Positions 37,476 to 48,800 of a stretch of DNA of 64,000 nt are shown one piece after another (position 1 is the first letter of the stretch; every line of letters starts with the position of its first letter). Made by a program: the position numbers and the translations under genes. The notes below the pieces were generated by a model. It made no database searches. It was not told the origin of the DNA and saw nothing but the letters and a program-made list of their open reading frames with translations. The stretch is from Nostoc sp. JL33 (lineage in GTDB: Bacteria; Cyanobacteriota; Cyanobacteriia; Cyanobacteriales; Nostocaceae), in contig NZ_JABXKP010000077.1 in NCBI RefSeq assembly GCF_017114985.1, positions 1 through 64,000 of the forward strand, read 5' to 3'.

Positions 37476-38528
37476 ATGAAACGCCGATATTTAGCAGCTA
37501 CATTTAGCATCATCGCTCTGGTCACTAGCAGTGCCTGGGCTAGTGCCGATGCTGTTACATTTACCCCACCCACCAATAGCGGCTCTCCTAGTCAAGCAAC
37601 GGGAGGAGCTTCTCGCGGTAGTATGTTTACACCTAGCGCCGGGAAAGGTGCGCCCAGACAAGCAACGGGAGGAGCTTCTCGCGGTAGTATGTTTACACCT
37701 AGAGCCGGGAAAGGTGCGCCCAGACAAGCAACAGGAGGAGCTTCTCGCGGCAACCTCTTTACTCCTACTGCCGGGAAGGGTACGCCCAGACAAGCAACGG
37801 GAGGAGCTTCTCGCGGCAACCTCTTTACACCTGCAGCTGGGAAGGGTACGCCTAGACAAGCAACAGGAGGAGCTTCTCGTGGCGACCTCTTTACACCTGC
37901 TGCCGGGAAGGGTACGCCTCAACAAGCAAGTGGGGGAGCTTCTCGCGTGGGTACTTACTACTTGAATCCATCGAGTGTAAGTACAACAGAACCAGCAGCA
38001 CTAATCGCCCTCTTACCCCAAAACTTCTATGGCACAACAGTGTCTGAACGTCCCACAATTCTGGTGTATCTCCCGGCTTCCAATGCCCAAGAAGCCGTGT
38101 TCAGCCTCAAGGATGAAGCTGGCAATATGCAACATCAGATGAAAATCCCAGTTGCAGGGAAAACTGGGGTAATCGCAATCAAGTTACCAGCCAATGCACC
38201 CGCTTTAACAGTTGGCAAAAACTATCAATGGTTCCTAGCACTCAAAGTAGATGGAGAACTCAGCCCCAGTACGCCTTACGTCGATGGTTGGGTTAAGCGT
38301 ATCCAGCTGGGCGCTGAGTTAGCAACAGCAATGCAAGAGCAAGATGCTTTGAAGCGGGCTACTGCTTTGGGTAAAAACGGTGTTTGGTATGACTGTGTGG
38401 CAACACTTGCAACGGTATATAGCGCCCAACCTAGCAATCCAACCCTCCGTAAACAATGGGAAGAACTTCTGTCCTCAGTGAGTTTGAAGGAGATTGTAAC
38501 AGCGAACTTATTAGCATCTACTAACTAA
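37476..38528 (+). CDS. DUF928 protein with tandem 22-residue repeats
   Basis: The 350-residue protein has a signal peptide (ending ASADA, about residue 26). An array of about five 22-residue repeats (consensus GGASRGSMFTPSAGKGAPRQ plus AT, residues 40-160) follows, then a DUF928 domain (about 165-345, starting YYLNPSSVSTTEPAALIALL). DUF928 is a cyanobacterial domain without known activity, often encoded beside CHAT, TPS and CHASE2 genes. The repeats are Gly/Ser/Arg-rich, strongly basic and likely disordered. The protein should be exported. It lies between the CHAT gene and the CHASE2 kinase gene (40-base gap), so co-transcription with the latter is likely. Confidence 0.87.
   Translation: MKRRYLAATFSIIALVTSSAWASADAVTFTPPTNSGSPSQATGGASRGSMFTPSAGKGAPRQATGGASRGSMFTPRAGKGAPRQATGGASRGNLFTPTAGKGTPRQATGGASRGNLFTPAAGKGTPRQATGGASRGDLFTPAAGKGTPQQASGGASRVGTYYLNPSSVSTTEPAALIALLPQNFYGTTVSERPTILVYLPASNAQEAVFSLKDEAGNMQHQMKIPVAGKTGVIAIKLPANAPALTVGKNYQWFLALKVDGELSPSTPYVDGWVKRIQLGAELATAMQEQDALKRATALGKNGVWYDCVATLATVYSAQPSNPTLRKQWEELLSSVSLKEIVTANLLASTN
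37601..37945 (+). repeat. 66-bp in-frame tandem repeat array
   Basis: Units begin at about 37601, 37667, 37733, 37799 and 37865, with a partial sixth at 37931. Each encodes 22 residues. Copies differ by a few substitutions (SMFTPSA, SMFTPRA, NLFTPTA, NLFTPAA, DLFTPAA). Copy number is likely to vary between strains. Confidence 0.9.
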
Positions 38529-38568
38529 TGTCAGGTTAATCCTAGTCAACGTTGACCGAGATAACTGT

Positions 38569-41373
38569 ATGGCACAAATATGTAGGTGGCGGAGATTCCA
38601 GACTTTTATTCAACGCACTCGTAGCGTTTTGATTATTACTCCCAGCGTTGCCTTGACGGTTATGGTTGGGCAATCGTTGGGACTTTTCAATTTACCGGAA
38701 TGGAAAGTTCGTGACGAATGGGTTCGTCAGCGATCATCAGGGGCGATCGCTGATGAAATTGTGATTGTCACAATCGATGAACGCGATATCCAATCGGTGC
38801 GTAAATGGCCAATTCCAGACTCGGCGTTGGCACAATTACTAGAAAAAATCCGGGCGCAGCAGCCTAGAGCGATCGGATTGGATCTCTATCGAGATTTACC
38901 GGAAGGAAACGGACATGAGCAACTTGTTCAAGTCTTCCGCAACACTCCCAATTTAATCGGAGTTGAGAAAATTACCGGTGAACGCGTCAATCCCCCACCG
39001 GAATTGAAAAAAAAGGATCAGGTAGGATTAGCAGATTTAGTCTTGGATGGCGATCGCTTTGTACGTCGTGCGCTGCTGACAGCTGAAGATGCCAAAGAGA
39101 AAAACACCATTAAAGCCGGACTGGCAACCCTTGTAGCTCTTAAGTACCTAGAAACTGAAGGAATTAGTTTAGAAAGCATTGACCCCCAAAAGCAAAAGTT
39201 TCAGTTGGGTAAGGAAATTTACCTGCCATTGCAAAATCAAGAAGCAGGTTATACCGATGCCGATTTAGGAGGCTATCAAATCCTACTCAACTGGTATGGA
39301 ACGGAGGCGGCATTTCGGACAGTTGCGATGCGCGATGTCTTAGCAGGCAGAATTCCGGCAGATTTGATGCGCGATCGCATGGTATTTATTGGCTCAGTCG
39401 CCTCCAGTACCAATGATTTCTTCAGCACACCCTTCTCTTCCTGGGTATCTGCTCAAAAACCAACTCCAGGTGTGGTTGTTCATGCCAATATTGCTCATCA
39501 ACTAGTACGAGGGGCAAAAACCGGAAAATCCAGCCTGCACGGCGTTTCTGGCATTTCTCTATCACTCTTGATTGTTTTTTGGTCTGTGATCGGTTCTACG
39601 GGCAGTTGGTGGTTAGCTAGTGCGCGTACCGGGCGACGGATTCCCGGCGGCAAAATTCTTTGGGCAACTGTAGGTATCACTGGAGCCTGCATCGGGGGCG
39701 GCTATGGGATGTTTTTGCATGGTGTTTTAATTCCGGTAACACCCGCCTTAGCGGCGTTTATCGCTAGTGTGATTGCGACAACGAATGCCTATAAACAGCA
39801 GAAGTTAGAAGAAACAAATCGCCAACTGGAAATTGCCAACAATCAACTATTAGATTATTCCAAAACCTTGGAGACAAAAGTCGAAGAACGAACTTATGAA
39901 TTGGTTCAAGCAAAGCAAGCTGCCGATGCTGCCAATCAAGCCAAAAGTGAGTTTCTCGCCAATATGAGCCACGAACTACGCACACCTTTGAATGGCATCC
40001 TTGGTTTTGCCCAAGTACTAGAAGGATCGCCAAACATGACAGCTAAAAACCTGGAAGGAGTCGGCATTATCTACCAATGCGGATCACACCTGTTGATGCT
40101 GATCAATGACATTCTCGATCTCTCGAAGATAGAAGCAAGGAAATTGGATTTGGTTGTCACCAGTGTGCATCTACCCAATTTTTTACATGGTGTAACTGAG
40201 ATTTGTGGTATCCGCGCTGAACAGAAAGGAATTACATTTAATATTTTAATTAGCGATCGCCTGCCACTTGTGATTGAAATCGATGAAAAACGGCTACGGC
40301 AAGTGTTGATTAACTTGCTGGGCAACGCGATCAAATTTACAGATAACGGTAGCGTAACGTTTAAAGTGGAAGTCATTGATCAAGAGTCTAAACAAATGAC
40401 TAATGACAATGAACAAGTCACATATCAAAAGATTCGTTTTCAGATTGAAGATACGGGTATTGGGATGTCACCAGACTATCTCGAAAAAATCTTTTTGCCC
40501 TTTGAGCAAGTGGGTGAACCAGGGCAGCGATCTGAAGGTACTGGCTTGGGATTGGCGATTAGCCATAGAATTGCGGCATTGATGGAGAGCCAAATTCAGG
40601 TACAGAGTCACCTGGGCGAAGGAAGTCTGTTTTGGCTAGATTTGACAGTAGCAGTCCCACTTGTTCATGATTGGTATGGAGGAGCAATCGCCCCAACTCC
40701 CCAGAAAATTACCGGGATTCGGGGTAGTGCGCCTCAGATTCTCATTGTCGATGACGATCGCAACCACCGTTCCATGTTGACCAGTCTGCTGGAAGAAATT
40801 GGCTGTCGAACCCTGGAAGCGATCGATGGCAAACATGGGCTACAGGTGGCAACTGAACACAATCCAGATGTGATTATGCTCGATTTAGCCATGCCCAATA
40901 TGGATGGTTTTGAGCTAATAGGTCACTTGCAAGGGAATCCGCAAACCCTTTCTATTCCGATTATCGTCTCTAGTGCCAACGTCTCTGAGTCAAATCGCCA
41001 GCAAAGTTTAGAGGCAGGGGCAACAGCATTCCTGCCCAAACCCCTCCAGATCGAGGAACTACTCAATAAAATGCGATCGCTCTTGAAAGTGGAGTGGATC
41101 TATGCCGAATCTTCGTCTGGGCAGTCGTCTGCCAAAGGTGAGCAAACTAGTAGTGAATGGGTTCTACCATCCCAGGATGTTTTGCAACAACTTTATCATC
41201 TGGCAATGATGGGGGATATCTCGGCGATCGAGGGAATGTTAGGAGAGCTAATTGAGCAAAACAGTCAGCTAGCTCCCTTCGGGGCAGAGTTGAGCAAACT
41301 CACTGCCAGTTTCCAAACCGCAAAAATCCGTAAGTTCCTCAACTCATTTGTCACAAGGGAGTTAAATCCATGA
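38569..41373 (+). CDS. CHASE2 sensor hybrid histidine kinase
   Basis: The 934-residue protein has an N-terminal CHASE2 extracytoplasmic sensor (about 30-320, starting after one membrane helix). Two or three membrane helices follow (about 325-405), then a coiled coil, HisKA (H468 in NMSHELRTPLNG), HATPase_c (LLGNAIKF, then DTGIGM and GTGLGLAISH), a REC domain (about 725-840; LIVDDDRNH, MLDLAMPNMDG, FLPKPL) and a C-terminal ~70-residue domain shared with the 1994-residue kinase downstream. CHASE2 faces the periplasm, so it could sense events produced by the secreted proteins encoded upstream. Its end overlaps the next gene by 4 bases. Confidence 0.94.
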   Translation: MAQICRWRRFQTFIQRTRSVLIITPSVALTVMVGQSLGLFNLPEWKVRDEWVRQRSSGAIADEIVIVTIDERDIQSVRKWPIPDSALAQLLEKIRAQQPRAIGLDLYRDLPEGNGHEQLVQVFRNTPNLIGVEKITGERVNPPPELKKKDQVGLADLVLDGDRFVRRALLTAEDAKEKNTIKAGLATLVALKYLETEGISLESIDPQKQKFQLGKEIYLPLQNQEAGYTDADLGGYQILLNWYGTEAAFRTVAMRDVLAGRIPADLMRDRMVFIGSVASSTNDFFSTPFSSWVSAQKPTPGVVVHANIAHQLVRGAKTGKSSLHGVSGISLSLLIVFWSVIGSTGSWWLASARTGRRIPGGKILWATVGITGACIGGGYGMFLHGVLIPVTPALAAFIASVIATTNAYKQQKLEETNRQLEIANNQLLDYSKTLETKVEERTYELVQAKQAADAANQAKSEFLANMSHELRTPLNGILGFAQVLEGSPNMTAKNLEGVGIIYQCGSHLLMLINDILDLSKIEARKLDLVVTSVHLPNFLHGVTEICGIRAEQKGITFNILISDRLPLVIEIDEKRLRQVLINLLGNAIKFTDNGSVTFKVEVIDQESKQMTNDNEQVTYQKIRFQIEDTGIGMSPDYLEKIFLPFEQVGEPGQRSEGTGLGLAISHRIAALMESQIQVQSHLGEGSLFWLDLTVAVPLVHDWYGGAIAPTPQKITGIRGSAPQILIVDDDRNHRSMLTSLLEEIGCRTLEAIDGKHGLQVATEHNPDVIMLDLAMPNMDGFELIGHLQGNPQTLSIPIIVSSANVSESNRQQSLEAGATAFLPKPLQIEELLNKMRSLLKVEWIYAESSSGQSSAKGEQTSSEWVLPSQDVLQQLYHLAMMGDISAIEGMLGELIEQNSQLAPFGAELSKLTASFQTAKIRKFLNSFVTRELNP

Positions 41374-42671
41374 TCACTGTTCCTCTCTCGAAACCCATAT
41401 ATATTTTGTTGGTGGATGACAATCCTAATAATCTTAAGGTGCTATATGAAGCGATTCAGGGGTGTGGCTGGAAAGCGCTCATGGCAACAGATGGAGAGTC
41501 CGCGATCGAACAAACAGAATATGCCCGTCCCGATCTGATTCTCTTGGATGTGATGATGGCAGGTATTGATGGATTTGAAACTTGTCGCCGGCTGAAAACT
41601 AATCCCATCACTCAGAATATTCCGGTAATTTTCATGACTGCCCTCTCCGATTCTACAGACAAGGTGGCAGGATTGGAAATAGGTGCAGTTGACTACATTA
41701 CCAAACCTTTCCAACAGGAAGAAGTCATTGCCCGTTTAAAGTTACACCTGAAAATTTCCCTTCTCACGCGCACATTAGAAGAACGTGTGCAAGAGCGCAC
41801 CGCAGAATTAACTCAGTCTCTACAGCAGTTACAACAAACCCAATTACAACTGATCCAGAGTGAGAAAATGTCCACTATCGGGCAGATGGTTGCAGGTATT
41901 GGTCATGAGATTAATAATCCGGTTGGTTTTGTGGGCGGGAATTTATCCTATATTGAGGAATATGTAAATAATTTGCTTCGCCTGGTGAGCCTGCAACAGC
42001 AGAAGCTACCGCAGTCAGACGCGGAAATTGAAGAGCTTCTTGAAGAAATCGACTTGGAGTATCTGGTAGAGGATCTGCCGAAACTAATGGCATCAATGCA
42101 CCAGGGAATTACCCGTCTTAAAGATATCAGCCTCTCTCTGAGAACTTTTGCTCGCACAGATATTGCATCTCAGGTAGAGTTTCAGATTCACGAAGGAATC
42201 GATAGCACTTTAATGCTGTTGAAACATCGACTCAAAGGCAATGGCGATCGCCCTAAAATCGAGGTTGTAACACAATACGGTAATTTACCTGCAATCAGTT
42301 GCTATCCCGGACAACTGAACCAGGTGTTCATGAATATCATCGCCAATGCCATTGATGAATTTGATGAACTCAATCAAAACCACTCTGATCAAAAGATTGC
42401 TGTTTACCCGAATATCATCACCATTACGACATCAGTTGAATCTCAGCAACAAACCGTCACAATTTGTATTCAAGATAACGGCCCCGGTATGCTTAGTGAG
42501 GTGCAAGCTCGAATTTTTGAGCCATCTTTCACAACCAAGGCCGTAGGCAAGGGAACCGGGCTGGGATTAGCTATAAGCTACCAAATTATTGTCGATAAAC
42601 ACAATGGACAAGTCAACTGCTTGTCAATACCTGGTGAGGGGACAAAGTTTATTATTACTCTGCCCATGTAA
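41370..42671 (+). CDS. REC-histidine kinase hybrid
   Basis: The 433-residue protein has an N-terminal receiver domain (about 10-125; LLVDDNPNN, LILLDVMMAGIDG, YITKPF), a coiled coil, a HisKA-like dimerisation region with H179 in GIGHEINNP, and HATPase_c (IIANAIDE, DNGPGM, GKGTGLGLAISY). It starts inside the stop of the CHASE2 kinase gene (ATGA), so the two are made together. The upstream kinase's phosphoryl group may be passed to this receiver, which would then control the attached kinase. No DNA-binding output is present. Confidence 0.92.
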   Translation: MITVPLSKPIYILLVDDNPNNLKVLYEAIQGCGWKALMATDGESAIEQTEYARPDLILLDVMMAGIDGFETCRRLKTNPITQNIPVIFMTALSDSTDKVAGLEIGAVDYITKPFQQEEVIARLKLHLKISLLTRTLEERVQERTAELTQSLQQLQQTQLQLIQSEKMSTIGQMVAGIGHEINNPVGFVGGNLSYIEEYVNNLLRLVSLQQQKLPQSDAEIEELLEEIDLEYLVEDLPKLMASMHQGITRLKDISLSLRTFARTDIASQVEFQIHEGIDSTLMLLKHRLKGNGDRPKIEVVTQYGNLPAISCYPGQLNQVFMNIIANAIDEFDELNQNHSDQKIAVYPNIITITTSVESQQQTVTICIQDNGPGMLSEVQARIFEPSFTTKAVGKGTGLGLAISYQIIVDKHNGQVNCLSIPGEGTKFIITLPM

Positions 42672-42859
42672 TATCACGTCCGGCTGATTAGTAGTGCAGC
42701 AAAATTATATTTCCAAATGTTGAGGTTTATTTAGTATTAGAGATTTTTTTGGCTGGCTGGGAATGCTAAAGATAGCACTTCATTGTCCTTTTATTTGACA
42801 GTGCTGCATACCGCTCATTAGCTTTATGCCCAGTTCACCCTACCACTCAGTGCTAGAAA

Positions 42860-45800
42860 ATGATACCTGTCCTTCCCGGTTACAACTTTATTGAAACACT
42901 GCATGAAGGTGTCAATACCGTTATTTATCGCGCTTGTAAGCAGTTAGATCAAACCCTTGCGATCGTTAAAGCCCTTAAAGCCGAGTATCCCAGCCTCGAA
43001 GAACTAACCCGACTCAGACATGAATATAAAATATCACAGGCTTTAGTACATATAGAAGGAATTGTCAAGTCCCTAGCTTTAGAAAATCATCATAACGGTC
43101 TAGCTCTAATTTTGGCAGACTTTGGTGCAGAATCTCTGAAAAAGTATATTAGCGATCGCCAATTGTCATTAACCGAATTTCTCACAATAGCCATTCAGCT
43201 AGCATCGACTCTGACTCAACTGCATCAAGCCAAGATTATTCATAAAGATATTAAACCTGACAATATTGTTATTAACCCAGAAACCGCGCAAGTTAAAATT
43301 ATCGACTTCAGCATTGCATCGCGTTTAGAAAAAGAAAATCAAAGTATCAGCAATCCCAATTTATTAGAAGGCACTCTCGCCTATATGTCACCAGAGCAAA
43401 CTGGACGAATGAATCGGTCAATTGACTACCGTACCGACTTCTATTCTTTAGGCGTTACCTTTTATGAAATGCTAACAGGTTCGCTGCCCTTTAATGCCTC
43501 TGACCCTCTAGAATTTGTTCATTGCCATATTGCCAAAACACCAATACCGCTTCAAGAGATAAATTCAAAAATTCCCCCAGTAGTTTCTGACATTGTAATG
43601 AAATTGTTAGCTAAAACTGCTGAAGATAGATATCAAAGCTCTCTCGGACTAAAAGCCGATTTAGAAACCTGTCTGACTCAGTTGCAGACGGATGGCGAGA
43701 TTTCCCACTTTCTTGTTGGTCAGCTAGATTCATACAGCCAATTTTCCATCCCGCAAAAACTTTACGGGCGGGAAATAGAAGTTGCTACTTTATTAGCAGC
43801 ATTTGATCGCGTCAGTTCTGGGACTACGGAAATGATGCTAGTTTCTGGTTACTCAGGCATCGGTAAATCGTGTTTAGTTCACGAAGTTCACAAACCGATT
43901 GTGCGTCAGCGAGGTTATTTTATCTCCGGTAAATTTGACCAGTTCAAGCGGAATATTCCTTTTGCTTCCTTAATTCAAGCATTCCAAGATTTGATGCGCC
44001 AGATGCTAACGGAAACCGATGAGCAAATAGCTGTTTGGAAATCAAAACTCATAGATGCCCTTGGCTCTAATGGTCAAGTGATTATAGACGTTATTCCCGA
44101 ATTAGAACGGATTATTGACTCGCAGCCAGCAGTTCCTCAATTAGGGTCATCTGAATCACAAAACCGGTTTAATCGGGTGTTTCAACAATTCATTCATGTA
44201 TTTAGTCAACCTGAACACCCACTAGTTTTGTTTTTGGATGATTTACAGTGGGCGGATTCAGCTTCCCTCAAGCTTATCCAGTTAATTATCACCGACCCAG
44301 ATAGCCAATATCTATTGCTAATTGGCGCGTATCGAGATAATGAAGTAAGTGCGACTCATCCCTTGATTCAGACCTTGGAAGAGATTCAAAAGACTGGTGC
44401 GATCGTAAATAATATTATTCTTCAGCTTTTGGATATCGCTCATGTCAACCAGTTAGTGGCCGATACTCTTCGCACTGAAATTTTAAAGGCAAAGCCACTG
44501 GCTGAGTTAGTTTTTACAAAAACCCAAGGCAACCCTTTTTTCTTAACTCAGTTACTCAAATCTCTTTATCAGGATAATTTATTATCGTTTGACTTTGAAC
44601 GCGGTTTTTGGCAATGGGATATTCAGGTGATAGAAGGAGTTAATATAACTGATAATGTTGTTGAGTTGATGGTCGCTCAAATTCAAAAGCTATCTGCAAA
44701 AGCCCAGAATGTCTTAAAGTTTGCCGCCTGCATTGGAGACAAATTTAGTTTAGATATGTTGGCGATTATTAATAAAACATCTCAGTCAGAAACAGCAGCA
44801 GATTTGTGGGAAGCTCTGCAATCAGGTTTAGTTTTCCCCCTAAACAATTCATACAAAACACCGCTCGTTTTTGACTCAGAACAAATGGAAACTGAGAACA
44901 GGCGATCGCCCATTACCCATCACGCATCACCCATCACCTATAAGTTTTTACACGACCGGGTGCAACAAGCATCTTATTCTCTGATCCCAGATGACGAGAA
45001 AAAACAGACTCACCTAAAAATCGGTGAACTGCTATTAAAACATACCTCAGAAACGGACATTGAAGAAAACATCTTTGAGATTGTCAACCAATTGAATATT
45101 GGTGCTGAATTCATCACTCAGCAGCCTCAAAAAGATAGACTGGCTCAACTCAATCTCATCGCTGGACAGAAAGCGAAAGCAGCAACAGCCTATGAATCAG
45201 CAGTTAAGTATTTAAATGTAGGTTTAGAACTCCTGATAACAGATAGTTGGGAGTGTGACTACGACCTAACACTCAATCTCTATGTAGAAACAGCAGCAGT
45301 AGAATTTCTCAACACCAACTTCGAGCGAGCAGAAATGCTTTCTGATGTAGTTTTGTCCCAGGCAAAAACCCTACTTGATCGAGTCCAGGTGTACGAGACG
45401 AAAATGCAGTTTTATATTGCTAAAAACCAAATGCAAGCCGCGTTAAATACCGGACTGCAAGTGCTGAAAATGCTAGGGTTGCCCTTATCTGCTAAACCCC
45501 CAACCAGACTGACTAGATTGAATTTAGGAGGGAAGCGGATTGAAGATTTAACAGAATTGCCAGAAATGACTGATCCTTATAAACTAGCCGCATTGCGCGT
45601 TTTGATCAATCTGATTCCTCCGGTTTATATTGCGGCTCCCGAACTTTATCCACAGGTCGTTTTTAAAATGACCAATCTCTGTCTCAAATATGGGAACTCT
45701 CCTCTGTCAGCTTATACGTATGTACTTTATGGAATGTTCCTGTGTGGCGCTTTTGAAGACATGGATTCTGGCTATCAATTCGGTCAGCTAGGCTTAAAGC

Positions 45801-48800
45801 TGTTGAATCAATTCAATGCTAAGGAAATGACGGCGAAAATCTATGAAACATTTAATTATTTTATCAGGCACTGGAAAGAACCAGCTATTAATACTATAGA
45901 ACCGTTACTTGAGGGTGTCCAAAAAGGGCTGGAAACAGGAGATTTAGAATATGCTTCTTATTCGGCTTGTTTTTATTGTACGCACTTATTTTTTATTGGT
46001 GGAAATCTAGAAATAGTTATCCAGAAACAGGCACACTATATTGCTTTAATGCAAAGAACTAAACAGGAATTTCAAATAATTTATGCTAATATAGTTCGAC
46101 AAACAGGTTTGAATTTAATTAAGAAAATAGCCGAGCCTTATCGATTAATCGGCGAAAGTTTTAATGAAAATGAAATGTTGCCAATTTTGATAAATAGCAA
46201 TAATTATATGGCTATTTATCCTATCTATGTTTCTAAACTGATTCTAGGTTATTTATTTAAAAATTACGATCGCGCTGCTGAGGATGCCTTGCTGGCAGAA
46301 AAATACGAACAAGGTGGACGAGGGTTGATGTACAAAGCCGAACATAAGTTTTACTCCTCTCTGACTCTTTTAGCTTTGTATCCCAGTGCATCAAAAAGCG
46401 ATGCCTACGGCGGCAAGCTACGCCAACAATATTTCAGCCAAGTGGTAGCACATCAGAAAAAAATGAAACAGTGGGCGTTGCATTCTCCTGCTAACTATCA
46501 GCATAAATACGATTTAGTGGAAGCAGAGAAGGCGCGAGTATTAAAGCAAGATGTCAAAGCGATCGCCTTTTATGACCGAGCGATAAATGGAGCTAGAGAA
46601 CATGGATATATTCAAGAAGAAGCCCTAGCCTCGGAACTGGCAGCAGAGTTTTATTTTGCGTGTGGTAGAGAGAAAGTTGCTAATACCTATCTTAACGATG
46701 CTTACTATGGATATGGTTGCTGGGGAGCGAAGGCAAAAGTAAAAGACTTAGAAAAAACATACCCTCAACTATTTCGGATATCAAAGCGAGAAACCGTCAG
46801 TACGGACGTAACTCGGATAATTAGCTCTATGTCTGAAAATGCTTCAGACTCGCTGGATTTAGCCACAGTTATGAAAGCATCTCAAGCCCTTTCTGGAGAA
46901 ATAGTTTTGGGCAAGTTGCTAGCTAAATTAATGACAATTGTGCTAGAGAATGCTGGCGCTCAAATAGGCTACCTAATTTTAGAAAAATCAGGAGAGTTGC
47001 TGATAGAAGCATCAGGAGCAGTAGATAAAAACGATGTAACTGTCCTACAAGGAATCCCAGTATCAACTAGTCAGCAGCTACCAATTTCCTTGATTAACTA
47101 TGTAGCCCGAACTAAAGAAAATGTTGTACTAAGCGATGCGACTTGTGAAGGAAAATTTACCACAGATACATACATACTTACTCATCAACCAAAATCGGTT
47201 TTATGTACACCGCTCATCCATCAAGGAAAACTTAGCGGCATCCTTTATTTAGAAAATAATCTCACTATTGGCGCATTTACATCAGATCGGTTAGAAGTAT
47301 TACAACTGTTATCCTCTCAAGCGGCGATTTCGATTGATAATGCTCGTCTTTATAAAGACTTAAAATTAGCCAACACTGGCTTAGAAGCCAAAGTACAAGA
47401 GCGAACTCTAGAGTTACAGGAAAAAAATGTGCATCTGCAAAAAGCGGAAAAAACTGCACAATCTGCCAACCGCGCTAAAAGCGATTTCCTCGCTAACATG
47501 AGCCATGAACTGAGAACACCACTTAATGGCATTTTGGGTTATGCCCAAATCCTCAAACGAGACAAAAGTTTAGCCAACTCACAAAAAGATGGTGTGAATA
47601 TTATTTATCAGTGTGGCGACCATCTCTTGAATCTAATCAATGACATTTTAGACCTCTCTAAAATTGAAGCGAGAAAAATGGAACTCCACCCAACAGATTT
47701 TCATTTTCCAGAATTTCTAAAAGGCATTGTGGAAATCTGCCGTATCCGTGCCGAACAAAAAAGTATTTACTTAATTTTTGAACAGATTACTCAACTTCCT
47801 ATAGGTGTCAAAGCTGATGAAAAACGGTTGCGACAAGCTTTGATTAACTTACTGGGTAATGCTGTTAAGTTTACTGAAACTGGAGGTGTGGCTTTCAAAG
47901 TCGGCTATGAGGAAGGTAAAATTCGGTTTCAGGTGGAAGATACAGGAATTGGCATGGCATCAGAGCAATTAGAAGAGATATTTTTGCCGTTCCACCAGGT
48001 AGGAGAGCACGATCGCAAAGCGGAAGGAACAGGATTGGGACTGGCAATTACCCGCCAATTAGTTCAGATGATGGGTGGCGAAATCCGGGTGAAGAGTACT
48101 TTAGGGAAAGGCAGCGTTTTCTTCTTTGATTTAGATTTGCCTGAAGTTTCTCAATACGCTGATATTGTCAAAGAAGAGCAACGAAATATCCAAGGTTTTA
48201 AAGGCTATAAACGGAAAGTTATCGTGGCAGATGACAGACCAGAAAATCGTTCAATTTTGGTCAAGATGCTGTCACCTTTAGGATTTGAAATTATCGAAGC
48301 AATAGATGGCCAGGATTGTCTCAATAAAGCATCTGAATCGAATCCCGATTGTATCTTAATGGACTTGTTGATGCCTCAAATGAATGGCTTTGAAACTACC
48401 CGTCGCATCAGGCGATCGCCGGAACTAAAGAATGTGATAATAATTGGTACTTCTGCCAGCGTTTTTGATTTCGATCTCAACAAAAGTAAAGAGGCAGGTT
48501 GCAATGATTTTCTACCTAAGCCAATCCGGCTAACAGAGCTTTTAGAAAAGTTACGGCTTCACTTAGACCTGGAATGGATTTATGAAGAGGGTGAAACTGA
48601 AGTATGTAAAAGTAAGAAAGAAGAAAATTCTCAGCAATCATTGGTAGTCCCTGCGGCAGAAGAAATTGCATCTCTGTTGAATTTAGCAATGAAAGGCGAT
48701 CTCAAAGCTATTGTGGAGCGAGTTACTCAGTTGGAAGAATTGGATGTTAAATATGCACCTTTTTCTTTAGAGTTACGTCAATTAGCTAAAGGTTTTCAAG

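Noticed and set aside
37491..37965. Overlapping long frames on both strands of the DUF928 repeat
   Set aside because: They arise from the 66-bp repeat period; only the frame with a signal peptide and DUF928 domain is credible.
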